Assembly: GCA_963932465.1 (NCBI GenBank) | Contig: OZ010799.1 | Coordinates: 277,795,164 to 277,859,163 of the forward strand | Reading direction: 5' to 3' | DNA from: Maratus speciosus | Taxonomy: Eukaryota; Arthropoda; Arachnida; Araneae; Salticidae | Length of the DNA stretch: 64,000 nucleotides | Part shown: positions 10,262 to 21,341 of the stretch, one piece after another | Position numbering within the stretch: the first letter of the stretch is position 1 | How the letters are laid out: the number at the start of each line of letters is the position of its first letter | Notes under the pieces: generated by a model | What the model saw: the letters and a program-made list of their open reading frames with translations, nothing else | Told to the model about the DNA's origin: nothing | Databases searched by the model: none | Made by a program: the position numbers and the translations under genes

Positions 10262-12978
10262 TCTATATCTATACTCCTATTATAAAGAGGAAAAAAATGT
10301 TTATTTGTAGGAGGTAAGCTCAGGAACTACCGAACCGATTCCAAAAGTAATGGTATCAAAATGATGGTGTTAGTCCAACTTAGAACATAGGCTATATCTT
10401 ATGTCGGTGCCACTACCCCAAAGGGGGTGCAGGAGCAAAAAACGTTCTAAAAATGCGATTTTTGCGTTACTGAAGGGCCTAGAAATATGAAATTTGGAAT
10501 ATTAGTTACTTATAAGATATAAATGATGTCCAAGAACAGTTCTTAAACAATTCGAAATTTAAAAGGGGTGAAAATGCACAAAAAGCGTTCTAAAAAACGT
10601 TCTAAATGGTAGTTTCTACATAATCTCAGGAAATACAAAACCGATTTAAAAAATATTGGTGTCAAAATGATAGTGACAACGTTTGCTCCAAGATAGGCTA
10701 TGTTTTATGTCGTTGCCACTACACCAAAGGGGGTGTAGGAGCAAAAAACGTTCTAAAAATGCGATTTATGAGTTACTGAAGGGCCTAGAAATATGAAATT
10801 TGAAGTATCAGCTACTTATTAGATATAAAGGATTTCTAAGAACAGTTCTTAAAAAATTCGAAATTTAAAAGGGGTGAAAATGTGCGAAAAGCGTTCTAAA
10901 AAACGTTCTAAATGGTGACTTCTACACAATCTCAGGAAATACCAAACCGATTAAAAAAATAATGGCATCAAAAGGATGGTGAAAACCCCTGCTCCAACAT
11001 AGGCTATGTTTTATGTCTTTGCCACTACCCCAAAGGGGGTGCGGGAGAAAAACGTTCTAAATTGCGGTTTTTGCGTGACGGAAGGGCCTTGAATCGTGAA
11101 ATTTAGAATGGTAGTTAGTTATAAGATATCAATGATCTCTAAGGACATTTCCTAAAAAAGTCGAAATTTAGAAGGGGGGTCAAAATGCGCAAAAAGCGTT
11201 GTAAAAAAACGTTCTAAATTGCGATTTCTAGCAATTTCAGGAAATACTGAACCGATTTCAAATATAATGGTGTAAAAATGATGGGGACAGATCTTGCTCC
11301 AAGATAGGCTATATTTTGTATCTGTTTCCACTACCCCAGAGGAGATGCAGGAGCAAAATGAGCGAAAAGCGTTCTAAAAACGTTCTAAATGCCGATTTGT
11401 CACCAATATCTCAGGAAGAATCTAACTGATTTCAAAAGTAATGGTAAGAAATTGATGCTGACAGCCTCTGCTCTAACATAGATGCTATTTCAAGTCGGTA
11501 TCACTATCACCTAGACGTTGCAGGAGCAAAAATCGTTCCAAATTTCGATTTTTGTGATCGGTAGGGGCTAGCAACTTAAAATTAGGCAAGGTACATATTT
11601 ATTACATATAAATGATCTTTAAGAACAGTTTCGAAAAAATTGGAAATTTAAAAAGGGGTGAAAATGCGCGAAAAGCGTTCTAAAAACGTTCTAAATTGTG
11701 ATTTCTTCTCAATCTCAGGAAATTCCAAAGCTATTTCAAAAGTAATGGTTGCAAATCAATGGTGACAGTCCCTGCTATAACATAGGTTATATTTTATGTT
11801 GCTATAACTACCATCTGAGGGTTTCAAAAGCAAAACATGTTCTAATTTGCGTTTTTTGCATAACTGAAGGGTCTTACACTTTGACGTATGGCATGGTATT
11901 TACTTACAAGATGCAACTGCTTTCTAAGAACTGTCGAAAGAAATTTTCAAATTTAAAAAGATGAAGAGAGCGAAAAGCGTTATAAATTACAATTTTTATG
12001 TAATCTTATCAAATATCAAACCGATTAAAAAAATAATGATGACAAATTGTTGGTGATAGAATCTGTTCAAACATAAGCTATATTGTATGTCTGTGACACT
12101 ACAACCAGAGGGTTGCAGTAGCTAAAAACTTTCTAAATTGCGATTTCTGAGATACTGAAAAGGCTAGAAACTTTAAATATGGCATGGTAGTTACTTATAA
12201 AATATAAATGTTCTCGAATGACTGTCGAAAATAAATTCGAATTGAAAAGGGGTGAAGTGAAGAGGAGGTGCGGAAAGCATTCTAAAAAAGTCCTAAATTA
12301 CGATTTCTACGCAATTTCAGGGAATATAAACCAAATATAAAAGTAATAGTTGCGAATCAATGGTAACAGTCTCTGATCCTACACAGGCTATATTTTAGGC
12401 CGATGATTCTACCACCTGGGGTTCACAGGAACAACAAACGCTCTTAAAAAGGCCTTTAAAAGCTTTCTAAATTACGTTTCTGTGGAATATTAGGAAATAA
12501 CAAACCAATTTCAAAATTAATGTTGGCAAATTAATGGTGACAGTTCCTATTTCAACATAACCCTTTATGTTGAGAGAGGTGGTAGGACTTGGAATTTGAC
12601 AGGATGGTTAATTTTAAGATGTAAGAAGATGGTTTCTAAAAAATTCAAAACTTCAAATGAATACTGAAATGAGCGTATTAATTGAGCATAAAAGTTTCAA
12701 AATATTTTCTAAATTATTATTTATTTAGTTTTATTTCGTTTTATTAATTTAAGTCTCATTTCTGCCTTATGTTGTGTAACAATGATGTTTAAACAAACTG
12801 TGTTTTAAATAGTAATTTTTTAATTATTCCTAAAAGTAATAAGTACCTTTTAATAAAATAAAATATTACCTTTTAATAAAATAAAAAATTAGTTAGTACC
12901 TTTTAATAAAAATTAGACATATAAATATCACTTGGCATATTTCAAATATTACGCGAGCAAAGCCGCGGGGTTTGCTAG
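10262..12978 (+). mobile_element. Non-autonomous Helitron with tandem internal units
   Basis: The 5' tip is TCTATATCTATACTCC followed by TATAAAGAGG. The 3' tip carries a GC-rich hairpin (GCAAA ... TTTGC around GCCGCGGGG) and ends CTAG, with host A before and T after. These are the marks of rolling-circle Helitrons: 5' TC, 3' hairpin then CTRR, insertion between A and T with no target duplication. No Rep/helicase coding sequence is present, so it is non-autonomous. The body is nine diverged tandem units, listed separately. Confidence 0.8.
10300..12640 (+). repeat. Nine tandem units (~305 bp and ~174 bp) inside Helitron
   Basis: An anchor like CTCAGGAAATACCAAACCGA recurs near 10319, 10625, 10931, 11236, 11410, 11714, 12005, 12316 and 12488. 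The spacings are about 306, 306, 305, 174, 304, 291, 311 and 172. Full units also carry a CACTACCCCAAAGGGGGTGC-like word and paired CGTTCTAAA words. Two units are shortened to almost the same length. Divergence increases toward the 3' end. Several small open frames here are repeat reading frames only. Confidence 0.85.
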
Positions 12979-13462
12979 TTATGTATATTTTAATTATAGA
13001 AGTATATGCTACTTAAATCATATTTATTGTTTTTTAAATCCTTGACTGAAAACAAAGACAAAGATTGACCTTAAGATAAGAAATAATAATTTTATTTTAT
13101 CCCTTATAAACTAATTTGCTATAAGCCTTAAAGCAGTTAAAATGCCAAAAGCATATCCCTATCTATTTATTTACATGCAATGAGTTATATATGCAGTAAC
13201 ATTATTATGACATAAAAGATGAACTGCTTTAAAATTTTAAAAGTAAAAGTTATAGATATTTGTTTACTTATTTAAATAATTCTTACTACAATGTTGGAAA
13301 GATCATGTTCTAAATTTTTCGTTTTTAATATTATTTTCAAATATTTTGGATAGGTGTCGCCAGTATTAAATGCAAAATGTTATTTTTTCCCTTTGTTTGA
13401 AACCAGCTTTAAAGAATATCTTACAAGATTCCCTTCTCCCTTCTTATATTGCGCATAGCAGG
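12979..13462. other. AT-rich flank up to hAT target site
   Basis: No gene or repeat end recognised. The last 8 bases (13455-13462, ATAGCAGG) are the left target duplication of the next element. Confidence 0.5.
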
Positions 13463-13879
13463 TAGGGATGGGTAGAAAAACGTGGAACAGGTTCCTAGGA
13501 ACAGTTCCAAGAGCAAAAACGAAGGAACTGTTTCTCTTCGCCAAAAGGAACCGTTCCTTTCGAACTAAAATTCCATCTGTCGCCAAAGCAAACGTTGTCA
13601 CATTTTTCTCTCACTTGCGAATGGTTGATGATGTCAAAAGGTTTCCAAACAATGAGAAACGTCATTAAAGTATCAAATGCTAGATGCCAGAAAAGGGGAA
13701 AATCGCCTGATTAACGATGCCAAATCCGAGGAGCAGTTTAAAAGGAACATATCTTTGAGAAAAAAACTTCTCGTTTCTGTTTCTCATCATTGCGCAGGCG
13801 CGAATAAACGCAAGGAACAGGTAGTGGAATGGAGCAGGAACAGGAGCAGATCGAGAAACGTACTTCAGGAACATGGATT

Positions 13880-15259
13880 TTTTTTGCTGTTTCTTCTTTG
13901 TTCGCATCATTTTAGAGGTATTTTGCTTGGATTAGTGTGTGGTGTGTGAGGGACGGGAGAGAGAGGGGGGGGGGTGATAAGAAGCTCTGGTAAGAAAGGA
14001 ACTTTGTTGATGCCAGGTTGAAAATTCAGTTTTCACTTTGACATGAGGACATGACGGATAGAATTTGTCGGTCGCTGATAAATTAGACAAATAAAGGAAA
14101 GGGGAGAAGGTCTCTTAACCCTTTTTCTTACTGAAGATGCGTCAGATTAAAGGTCTTTTGCATTTTCATGAATTTAGTACTATAATTTAATACGCATTAT
14201 TAATGTAAAAAATAATTACTATTTTTTAACCAATTTATTTTGTATTTAACACATAAAAATTTCAATTTACACATTTAATACACAAAAATGTCAATTTCTT
14301 TTTTATTGTGAGTATCGAATTATGATAATAACATTTCTTTTCGTTCTTAATATTTATTCAACAAATGTATGAATGTTAATAGGCACATAAAAATCAATAC
14401 TAGTATTAATAATAGTAATAATAAACGTTTTCGTGTACATCTGAATGAAGGTTTCCAGTCCGCCCCCAACTCTAAATTTTTTTACCATAACTAAAGATTA
14501 TTTTTTAACTATTTTATAAACATGATTTTTGCGCAGCTGAATAATAAGGATATGTTAAAATAGCAAAAGGAATGAGGTTAAATTAATGTTGATACAATAA
14601 TAATAATAAAACAGCACTAGTAAGGTTATTTGTAAGGTAAAAGTTGAATGCTATTTCTAGAAAATGAACACAACTCTAACAAACGAATCAATAAAAACTT
14701 TTAATTTATGAAGAAATCCACAAAGAATGTTTAAAAGTTTAAAAAATGTAGTTTTAATTAAATAAGCAGCTCAATAAATGTTATTATTTAAATTCAGTTT
14801 TTAAATTTGTATTACAAAATATTTCAGCAAAAAATTTCATTTTAAATCTTGAAATTAAAGAATTAAGGAATATTGCTGTAGACTCTTAAGAAGGGTATTT
14901 AAAAAAACTGTAATCGAACGGTTTTTCAATTTTCGATAAATGGACTACATCTTGAGCTATTAGCTATTGTTGTATCATGATGGTATTTTGTCCTCTTCTC
15001 CGCACTGTCGCGTCCGGAAATTCGGTTAAAGATATCAAATTCGCAGAATTTTCTGAAACACCTACCTTTTTATTGAAAATGGGGGAAAACCCATTCAATT
15101 AGCTAATTTTTGAGCAAAAGTACCTAGTATTTTTATGCGTTTGCGAATAAAAATGAAATTAAGAATGTGTCAGAAAGAAGTTTAGATTTGAGAACAGACT
15201 TAAGAAAATCAAGAAAGTATACATGAGGTCAGATATTTTTTAAATTCATATAGCTTAAG

Positions 15260-15299
<40 letters not shown>

Positions 15300-15504
15300 T
15301 CAGTTAAACAATTGTTCGGGAAAAAGTCATTATACATTATGCGTATTTTCCGATTTTCATAGACATCAGGTAGAAAAATATAGTTTATTATTAGTATTGT
15401 ATTTATAGAATTTTAATTATGATGACCAATGAAATCAAAAGAAAATATTCCTTAAATGCCTTTTTTATTTTGGCTTTTCTTGAAAAATAAAGATATTTTA
15501 TCAT
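13880..15504. other. hAT interior, AT-rich, no gene seen
   Basis: After a G-rich run at about 13955-13975 the sequence is AT-rich with no recognisable transposase domain. A 36-bp poly(A) run sits at about 15257-15292. Frames are short and interrupted. Confidence 0.5.
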
Positions 15505-15518
15505 GAGTTGTTTTATGG

Positions 15519-15756
15519 TTGGTTGGTTGCATTTATGTCGGCCAATTATCAGCACGTGGGATATAGGCCCTAAGGGGTGGAGTGCCTTCCGTGGAGGTCT
15601 TTCTAAGGGAACCTAACCCGTATTAACGCTACGAGAACCAAGGTTTGAAAACCAGGAAAACTACGAACGATTAGGCCGACGGGCGCGATTGGGATCGAAC
15701 TCAGCACCTCCCGTCTACCAGCTTCGAGAGCAGAACCTCTCGGTCACTGGTGGGGC
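15519..15756 (-). mobile_element. tRNA-derived SINE, copy 1, with 14-bp target duplication
   Basis: A perfect 14-bp direct repeat, GAGTTGTTTTATGG, flanks the element (15505-15518 and 15757-15770), the hallmark of LINE-driven retroposition. Read on the minus strand, the 5' part resembles a tRNA: GTGACCGAGAGGTTCTGC is A-box-like and GAGTTCGATCCC is B-box-like. The rest is a shared body with AGGTTCCCTTAGAAAGACC. The plus-strand left end is a short GGTTGGTTGG repeat in place of a poly(A) tail. Copy 2 lies 660 bp downstream in the same orientation. Confidence 0.88.
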
Positions 15757-16176
15757 GAGTTGTTTTATGGATTCAAGTCAATTGGATAAACAATTCTTTA
15801 GAAGATTTTGAAAAAATAAATAAGTAAAATAAAATAAATAAATAAAAAGAATGCAAGGAAGAAACTGCATCCAGTTTGAAGTTACAAATCTTTCTTCATG
15901 TATTCACTAGAAATATTTTCGGTGTCAGCTTAATAATGTATACTAAAAAACTTTGAAGCAGTTCCAGATATGTTCTTAATTAATCGCTATCGGAATTAAG
16001 GTTTACAGAAGCAGCTACTAAACACTGAGAATATTTGCATTTAAAGAGTTCCTTAGATTCTATTAGAAACAAGATTGAGAAGTTTTTAAACGATTTTTTT
16101 TACGCAATTTTGAAATACACAACCAAGGACCAACACAAACAACACACAAAAAAAATCACGGTGGCACTAGATTTTG

Positions 16177-16423
16177 ATGTTATTGGTGTCGGTGTTATTT
16201 ATGACAGCCGATTATCTGCACGAGGATATGGGCCCGAGGGGGAGTGCCCTCCTTGGGGGTCTTTCTAAGGGAACCTGACCCGTATTTACGTATGGAAACC
16301 CAAGGTTAGAAGAAACCCCCGAAAAACACCGAACGATTAGGCCGATGAGCGCGATTGGGTTCGAGCAAAGCCCCTCCCGCCTATCACCTTCGAAAGCAGA
16401 ACCTCACGGCCACTGGTGGGGCC
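16177..16423 (-). mobile_element. tRNA-derived SINE, copy 2, with 13-bp target duplication
   Basis: The flanking direct repeat is GCACTAGATTTTG (16164-16176 and 16424-16436). The body is clearly the same family as 15519-15756: shared words include TCTTTCTAAGGGAACCTGAC, GAACGATTAGGCCGA and CCACTGGTGGGGC, with scattered substitutions. It is also on the minus strand. Both SINEs sit inside the hAT element, so they landed there after it or were carried with it. Confidence 0.88.
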
Positions 16424-16436
16424 GCACTAGATTTTG

Positions 16437-17166
16437 GAACGAATATGTCTGTCATCAATTGCCTACTCTGTTTTTTCTTTAAATCGGGTATATACACATG
16501 AAATAGAACTTTGAAGAATTAAATCATTTTATTATCTTTTTTGTCGAGGATCCCCCCCCCCCCCCATCTATCGTTTAAGATAATTTTAAACTCATGAACT
16601 TAAGAGAAACAGAATTAAATATTGTCTTCAACGACAGATTTAGTGAGAGAAAGCTTACCCCTTCACCAAAAAATCCTTAATTTACTTTTCTCTTACTGTA
16701 TAATTATTTTAAATTACTTGAAAAATAAATAAATAATATTCATTTTTTTAAATCATCTGATAAAAAGAAAATTTAGTTAATTAAACTTGGAACCCCCCCC
16801 CCCCCCCTCTTCCCGCCTTCCTTGAGCCATATCTCAATTCTTGGCATTATTTTCAATTTTTAGCTTGCTAATTTTAATAAGAAGTCTCAAAAATTTTAGT
16901 TTATCTAATCCTATTAGTTTAAGTTTAGAACTAATAAGTTTGAAAAAAGGTATTTCACGGAATTTATTTATTGCATTATCTTAAAGCCAGTTTCGAGTCA
17001 AATGCTAACATAGTATTTATCGCAGTTTGTTTTAAATATTGGCCATGGTGTCCATTTTTACATTACTGAAAATATTATTAAATGTATTTTTTTTTTAATT
17101 ATTATTTCTTTTTCAAGCAACATCCTCTTCATTTTTTGTATAATCAAAATTTCCACTTGAAAACTC

Positions 17167-17203
<37 letters not shown>

Positions 17204-17372
17204 AGAAAAGAAAAAGAAAAAATAACATGATGTATCCAGATTTTTTTTTTGTATCAGGAACCCTCATTGCTTTAAACTCCCTTCCTCAGTGTTATGTATT
17301 CAGTAAAGAAAAGAGGGCTTTTTTTAATCCCTGAAACCGAACAATCAATCAATGCTCTGTTTGTTACTGCAA
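16437..17372. other. hAT interior with poly(C) and poly(A) tracts
   Basis: Poly(C) tracts occur at about 16553-16565 and 16794-16807, and a poly(A) tract at about 17174-17200. No gene is recognised. The frame at 17058-17267 on the minus strand is a low-complexity translation of the A/T runs. Confidence 0.5.
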
Positions 17373-17510
17373 CAGACTAGCGTCTCGGTGTAGCTCCGCT
17401 CCCTATGGTGATTTTTCTCCTACCTCTTGGCTGAGGAATTGGCGCTAGTTATTTTTGAGGTTGGTGTATTTCAGACGAAGCACAAGCGCTCGCTCGCGCT
17501 GTCGTTGGAA

Positions 17511-17557
<47 letters not shown>

Positions 17558-19296
17558 CAAAGATGGCGGATAATGCAGCGATAATTTCATGCTCACAAAT
17601 TTTCACTCAATTGGTTCTACTACAATTCTACTCTTATTATTTATTTATCAATCAGTTGATTGTGTTAAAAATAATTAAAATGTTATAATTTAATCTTCCG
17701 TAATTGGGTAATGTTTTTAAAACAGGCTAAATTAGCATGTTTTTAGATAAACAGCAAAAGCAATTGTATGTGGCATGATCTTTGTAGGTTGGAAGATAGA
17801 ATTTTAATTTCTTGTGCATTATTAAATACTAGAAAAATTCTTTCCTAAAATTTTCTCAAAATATTATGTGAACCGTGGTACCTACAAATAAAAATTCAAT
17901 AAAATCGCATATTTCTTCTATTAGGGTACAGTAAACACTTCTCAAAAATGATACCATTTTCAGGTATGAAAGTGTTCCTCCTAAAGGTGGAATTCCACCT
18001 TTTAAAAAATAATTTTGGCCATTTTCTGGATTTATGCAAAAATGCAAAGAAAATATTGGAAGCATATAAGGTGGGGGAGGGGGGCGGAATCTGGAAAATT
18101 TAATAATCAGACATTTTGCCTAACTAAAATCCTTGGAGTTTTCTTTTTCTGAATTGCTGAGCAAAAGATCTATCAAATCAAAGGGAAGCTTATGTATTAT
18201 AATCATATGAAAGTCGTGTAAATAAATTTGATTAAAGTATCTCTCCAGAGTGAAAGTTTTTAGACTTTAAAAGAAAAAGGAAGTTTCATAATTTTATTTT
18301 TGGAAAAGAATATTTTCTTCTATTTATGCAACACTTTTGATTTAAAAGTTTAAATTTGTTTTTAATGCTTTCTAAGCTATGAAAAGAAAATAACAATCAT
18401 ACGTACAATTATATTTCATTTTATCCCATAAATAACTGTTAAAATGTGTCTAAATTTTAAAAGTTTGGCGCCATCATATTGGCCGAAAAGATTTTCCCCC
18501 TTTTTTCCTATTTCCCACTTTCATGCCTGCATTTTAGGCTCTTGGATATCAACCCCCCCCCCCCCCTCCCTCCCAAAAATGCAATTTTATTCTTTAGATT
18601 GACATTGATACCTGAATTTTGCAGGCAGGTACATTTTGAATAGTAATCTTGTTTAAGTCTTAATTTATTGAAAACTTTAAGAGAAGATAATCTAAAGACT
18701 CCCCACCCCCCACCCCCTCCTTGATAAAAAAAAACTTTTTGGTGATGTGACTTCGAATAGTCAAAGGTATTTTTAATTTTGTGTGCAGTTAAATCCTTAA
18801 TAGTATACATGCTAAGAAAATTTGAAGGGTCATAAACAAAAGTGTTACTTTTTTGTCAGGGGAGGGGGAAAACATTCTTTGGATCCCACTCATTAAAATT
18901 GCAATTGGGGTATTTGAGCATCACTATTAAGGTTATATGTTCATTCAAAATTTCTAGTGTCTATGACTGTTTTAATTCTGAAACAAAGGTATAAATATTT
19001 TTTTAGAATTTTTCAAATTTAAGTATGAAAATGTCACTTTTCCGTGAGGTGGGGGGGGGGGGAGGCGAAATCTTTGGAATCTACAAGTTGAAATTTCTGA
19101 AATCGGAATATGTAATAAGCATCATCACTATTCAGATTCTATCCGTGTTCAAAATTTCTAGTAAATTGTTTTCGATATAACATTTATGCTTCGCCAAACT
19201 AGCAATACTTCGCCAAATCTTGCTTCGATTGGACTTAGTTGAATTCAGTCACTACGATCTCCATAGGGAGCGGAGCTACACCGAGACGCTAGTCTG
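17373..19296. mobile_element. Nested 1.9-kb TIR element with possible 3-bp duplication CAA
   Basis: CAGACTAGCGTCTCGGTGTA at 17373 continues for about 37 bp and is repeated in reverse complement ending at 19296. CAA lies outside both ends (17370-17372 and 19297-19299). Joining the flanks gives a continuous CTGCAACAGTCCCAGG sequence in the hAT subterminal region, supporting insertion there. A 3-bp duplication would fit CACTA- or Harbinger-like elements, but the tip matches neither clearly. The interior has a T40 run (about 17513-17553), several G/C tracts and degenerate ~190-bp units, and no intact protein. Confidence 0.75.
18810..19170 (+). repeat. Two degenerate ~190-bp units with poly(G) segment
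   Basis: Two successive blocks share the order AGTGTTACTTTTTTGTCAGG-like, G-rich tract, GGATCC/GGAATC, GAGCATCACTATTAAGG/AGCATCATCACTATTCAG, then TCAAAATTTCTAGT. A related G-rich piece lies at about 18065-18110, and inverse C-rich pieces at about 18552 and 18700. They lie inside the 17373-19296 element and may be its internal repeats. Confidence 0.55.
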
Positions 19297-19463
19297 CAAC
19301 AGTCCCAGGAACAGGTCTTGGTGTCTTCGTTCCTCTTCTCGTCCGTTACGAGATCACGTGACCTGTTCCTTTGGAACGGGTAAAAAGAACAGTTCCAGGT
19401 TCTGGAGGAACGGTTCGTTTTCGTTTTTCAGAAGGAGCAGGAACGCCCATCCCTAATAGCAGG

Positions 19464-20119
19464 TGCTTCTTTAACATTGCTGCATTAAGCTGTCCCCATC
19501 CGCTACTCAGGTGAGCGGGGTTCACAAGAAGGATCAACGTTTCTTGACATAATATAAAGATTTACAACACATTTTGAAATAAAAGTAACGTAAATATAAA
19601 TTAAAATATTTTGCATAATATTTCTGACCGGAAAGTTAATTTTTAAACGTATATTTTTTTTGAGTCTTTTAAATGATTGATGTCTAAGGAATCTATATTT
19701 TAACTTCATTTTTCGTAATCAATAATCCATAATTCAAAGTACAGTCGAATCCGGTTTAGATGCGTTTTAAAGGAGAGGACAAAAGTCGCGCATTAAACGT
19801 GATTTGCATAATTTTGCAGAAACTGAACTTATTTCCACATCTCATCGACTTAATGAAGCTTGGAGCTTTTATTTATATGTTTACTGTCGAAAATTGCGTC
19901 TTTTATATACATTTAGCTAAAATTTAATTGCATTCACCTTTAACTCATAGTTTTTCTTTTATAGAGCCGACAGGAATAATTACTGAAAATAAATATGAAT
20001 TCAATAATTCAATTTGTGATAATTAATACCATTATAACCTGTCCTTCATTTTTAATGCACAAAGAAAAAAACTATCCTTATTAATATTTGTGAAAAAAAA
20101 TGTATAATATTTCAATTTT
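19464..20119. other. hAT flank and pogo-like tip fragment
   Basis: 19464-19505 is the continuation of the hAT target sequence and matches 9685-9735 in reverse. At 19740 a tip-like sequence TACAGTCGAATCCGG occurs, of the kind that ends pogo/Tigger elements, but no matching opposite tip was found. The rest is AT-rich. Confidence 0.4.
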
Positions 20120-20290
20120 AATTGCTTAAAAGGCGTACAGCCAACAGAGTGAGAAGTGTCCAAGCCTGGAATCGAACCAGGGTCATTGACTATGCGCGTC
20201 AGTGCTACATCAAATGATATTCATCATTCTACGTCAATGCTATTCAAGTGAACCCATTTTAAATAAATTTCTCATCTGGAAATATTTTAT
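20120..20290 (-). repeat. Decayed copy of the tRNA-bearing repeat
   Basis: TTGCTTAAAAGGCG followed by GCCAACA and GTGAGAAG matches the arm beside the core at 7333-7403. On the minus strand a perfect T-arm remains (CCTGG, TTCGATT, CCAGG), with B box GGTTCGATTCC. The D and anticodon arms are no longer convincing. TTTCTCA lies at the far end as in the intact copies. This shows the 7.2-8.0 kb unit is a dispersed family. Confidence 0.6.
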
Positions 20291-20296
20291 TTAATA

Positions 20297-21066
20297 CAGT
20301 AAAACCTCTTTAAAGCGACCACCTTCCGTTCCAATAAAAATTTCTCGCTGCGAGAGGTGGTCTCTTAATGGAGGTCTTGTTTAAATCTAGATTCTAATTG
20401 TTGAAAAAGGGTAACAAGGTACTGTTACTAAAATTTATTTTTCACATTAGGAAAAATATAAAAATTTAAGTATCAAAACAATTGTTAATTACATAAGTTA
20501 ATTACATAACTTAATTACTGCAGAGTTTAAAAAGTGAATATACTGACGTTTGTTTTGATTTTATGGTTTTATTTTTCATAACTTTTAATTCCAAGTCCTT
20601 TCGAAGTTCAGTAAATAAATGCATTTTTTTTTCTTTTTTGTCGGGAACAAATAATGACGATTTCATTAATTTATCTATTTCTTTGAGAGTTTCCTAACAG
20701 AATAGGTCAGGGAAGTTTATTGACAGTCATTCTTAATTCGTCATCAGAGTTAAATTCATTGCCTAAAAAAGCAGAACAGGGTTAAACACTTAAAAGTTAC
20801 CAGAATTAAAGTTTAGAAGTTTGAATAATGCGCCCTCCGGAATTATTTTTCTGATAAAACCTTCTTCAAACGACCAGGAAAAAACGAAATATATTTAATT
20901 TTCTTCAAAGAAATGGGTCGCTCATGGAGGGAGTTCAACTAGGATGGTCTCTGAATGGAGGTAAAATTAGTATTGAGTCTATGGAAATAAATTTTGTTCC
21001 ATGAAAAAATGGTCATTCAGGGAGGTGGTCGCTTAATGGAGGTGGTCTCGCAGCGAGGTTTCACTG
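20297..21066 (+). mobile_element. pogo-like MITE, family copy 1
   Basis: The tips are CAGTAAAACCTC and GAGGTTTCACTG, inverted with a few mismatches, and TA flanks both ends. The subterminal text alternates AGCGACCAC and GGTGGTCTCTTAATGGAGG. Copies 2 and 3 (45750-46510 and 53620-54365) share the whole ~750 bp in the same orientation. CAGT-AACCTC tips with TA duplication fit the pogo branch of Tc1/mariner. No transposase is encoded; conserved internal words include TTTCTTTGAGAGTTTCC. Confidence 0.85.
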
Positions 21067-21341
21067 TAATTCAGTTTTACGAGGGAAATGAAGATTCATA
21101 ATGTTATATAATGCTTTAAAGTAAATAATTTTTTTTTTATAACAAAAACGTCGGTGGGAAGGAAAGATGCCACGAATAAGTGTTTCTTCTTCCTCCTCCC
21201 CCTTTTTTTAATCAAAAAAATGGATGCGGACTTGTAAATATGTGGAAGAAAAAAATAAAATCGACGTCAGAATTTTTTTTTTTTTTTTTTGAAAAGGTAA
21301 ATATTAATATTTTCAAAATACCCAAAGTAATTGGGTATATA

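Larger units (their letters stand above)
13463..19455. mobile_element. hAT-type element with 8-bp target duplication ATAGCAGG
   Basis: The left tip TAGGGATGGG (13463-13472) is matched by CCCATCCCTA at 19446-19455. ATAGCAGG lies directly outside both ends (13455-13462 and 19456-19463). An 8-bp duplication with TAGGGATGGG-type tips is characteristic of hAT transposons. Both subterminal regions are rich in GGAAC/GTTCC words (13490-13560, 13815-13880, 19305-19445), as expected for transposase binding arrays. No transposase frame survives. The interior carries two SINEs (15519-15756 and 16177-16423) and a nested TIR element (17373-19296), so the element was considerably shorter when it jumped. Confidence 0.88.

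Noticed and set aside
10262..12978. CRISPR-like array
   Set aside because: The units are about 305 bp and diverged, lack short exact repeats with unique spacers, and the genome is eukaryotic; Helitron ends explain the block.
13677..13949. 90-residue open frame as hAT transposase
   Set aside because: No hAT dimerisation or RNase-H-like motif; it lies in the GGAAC-rich subterminal region.
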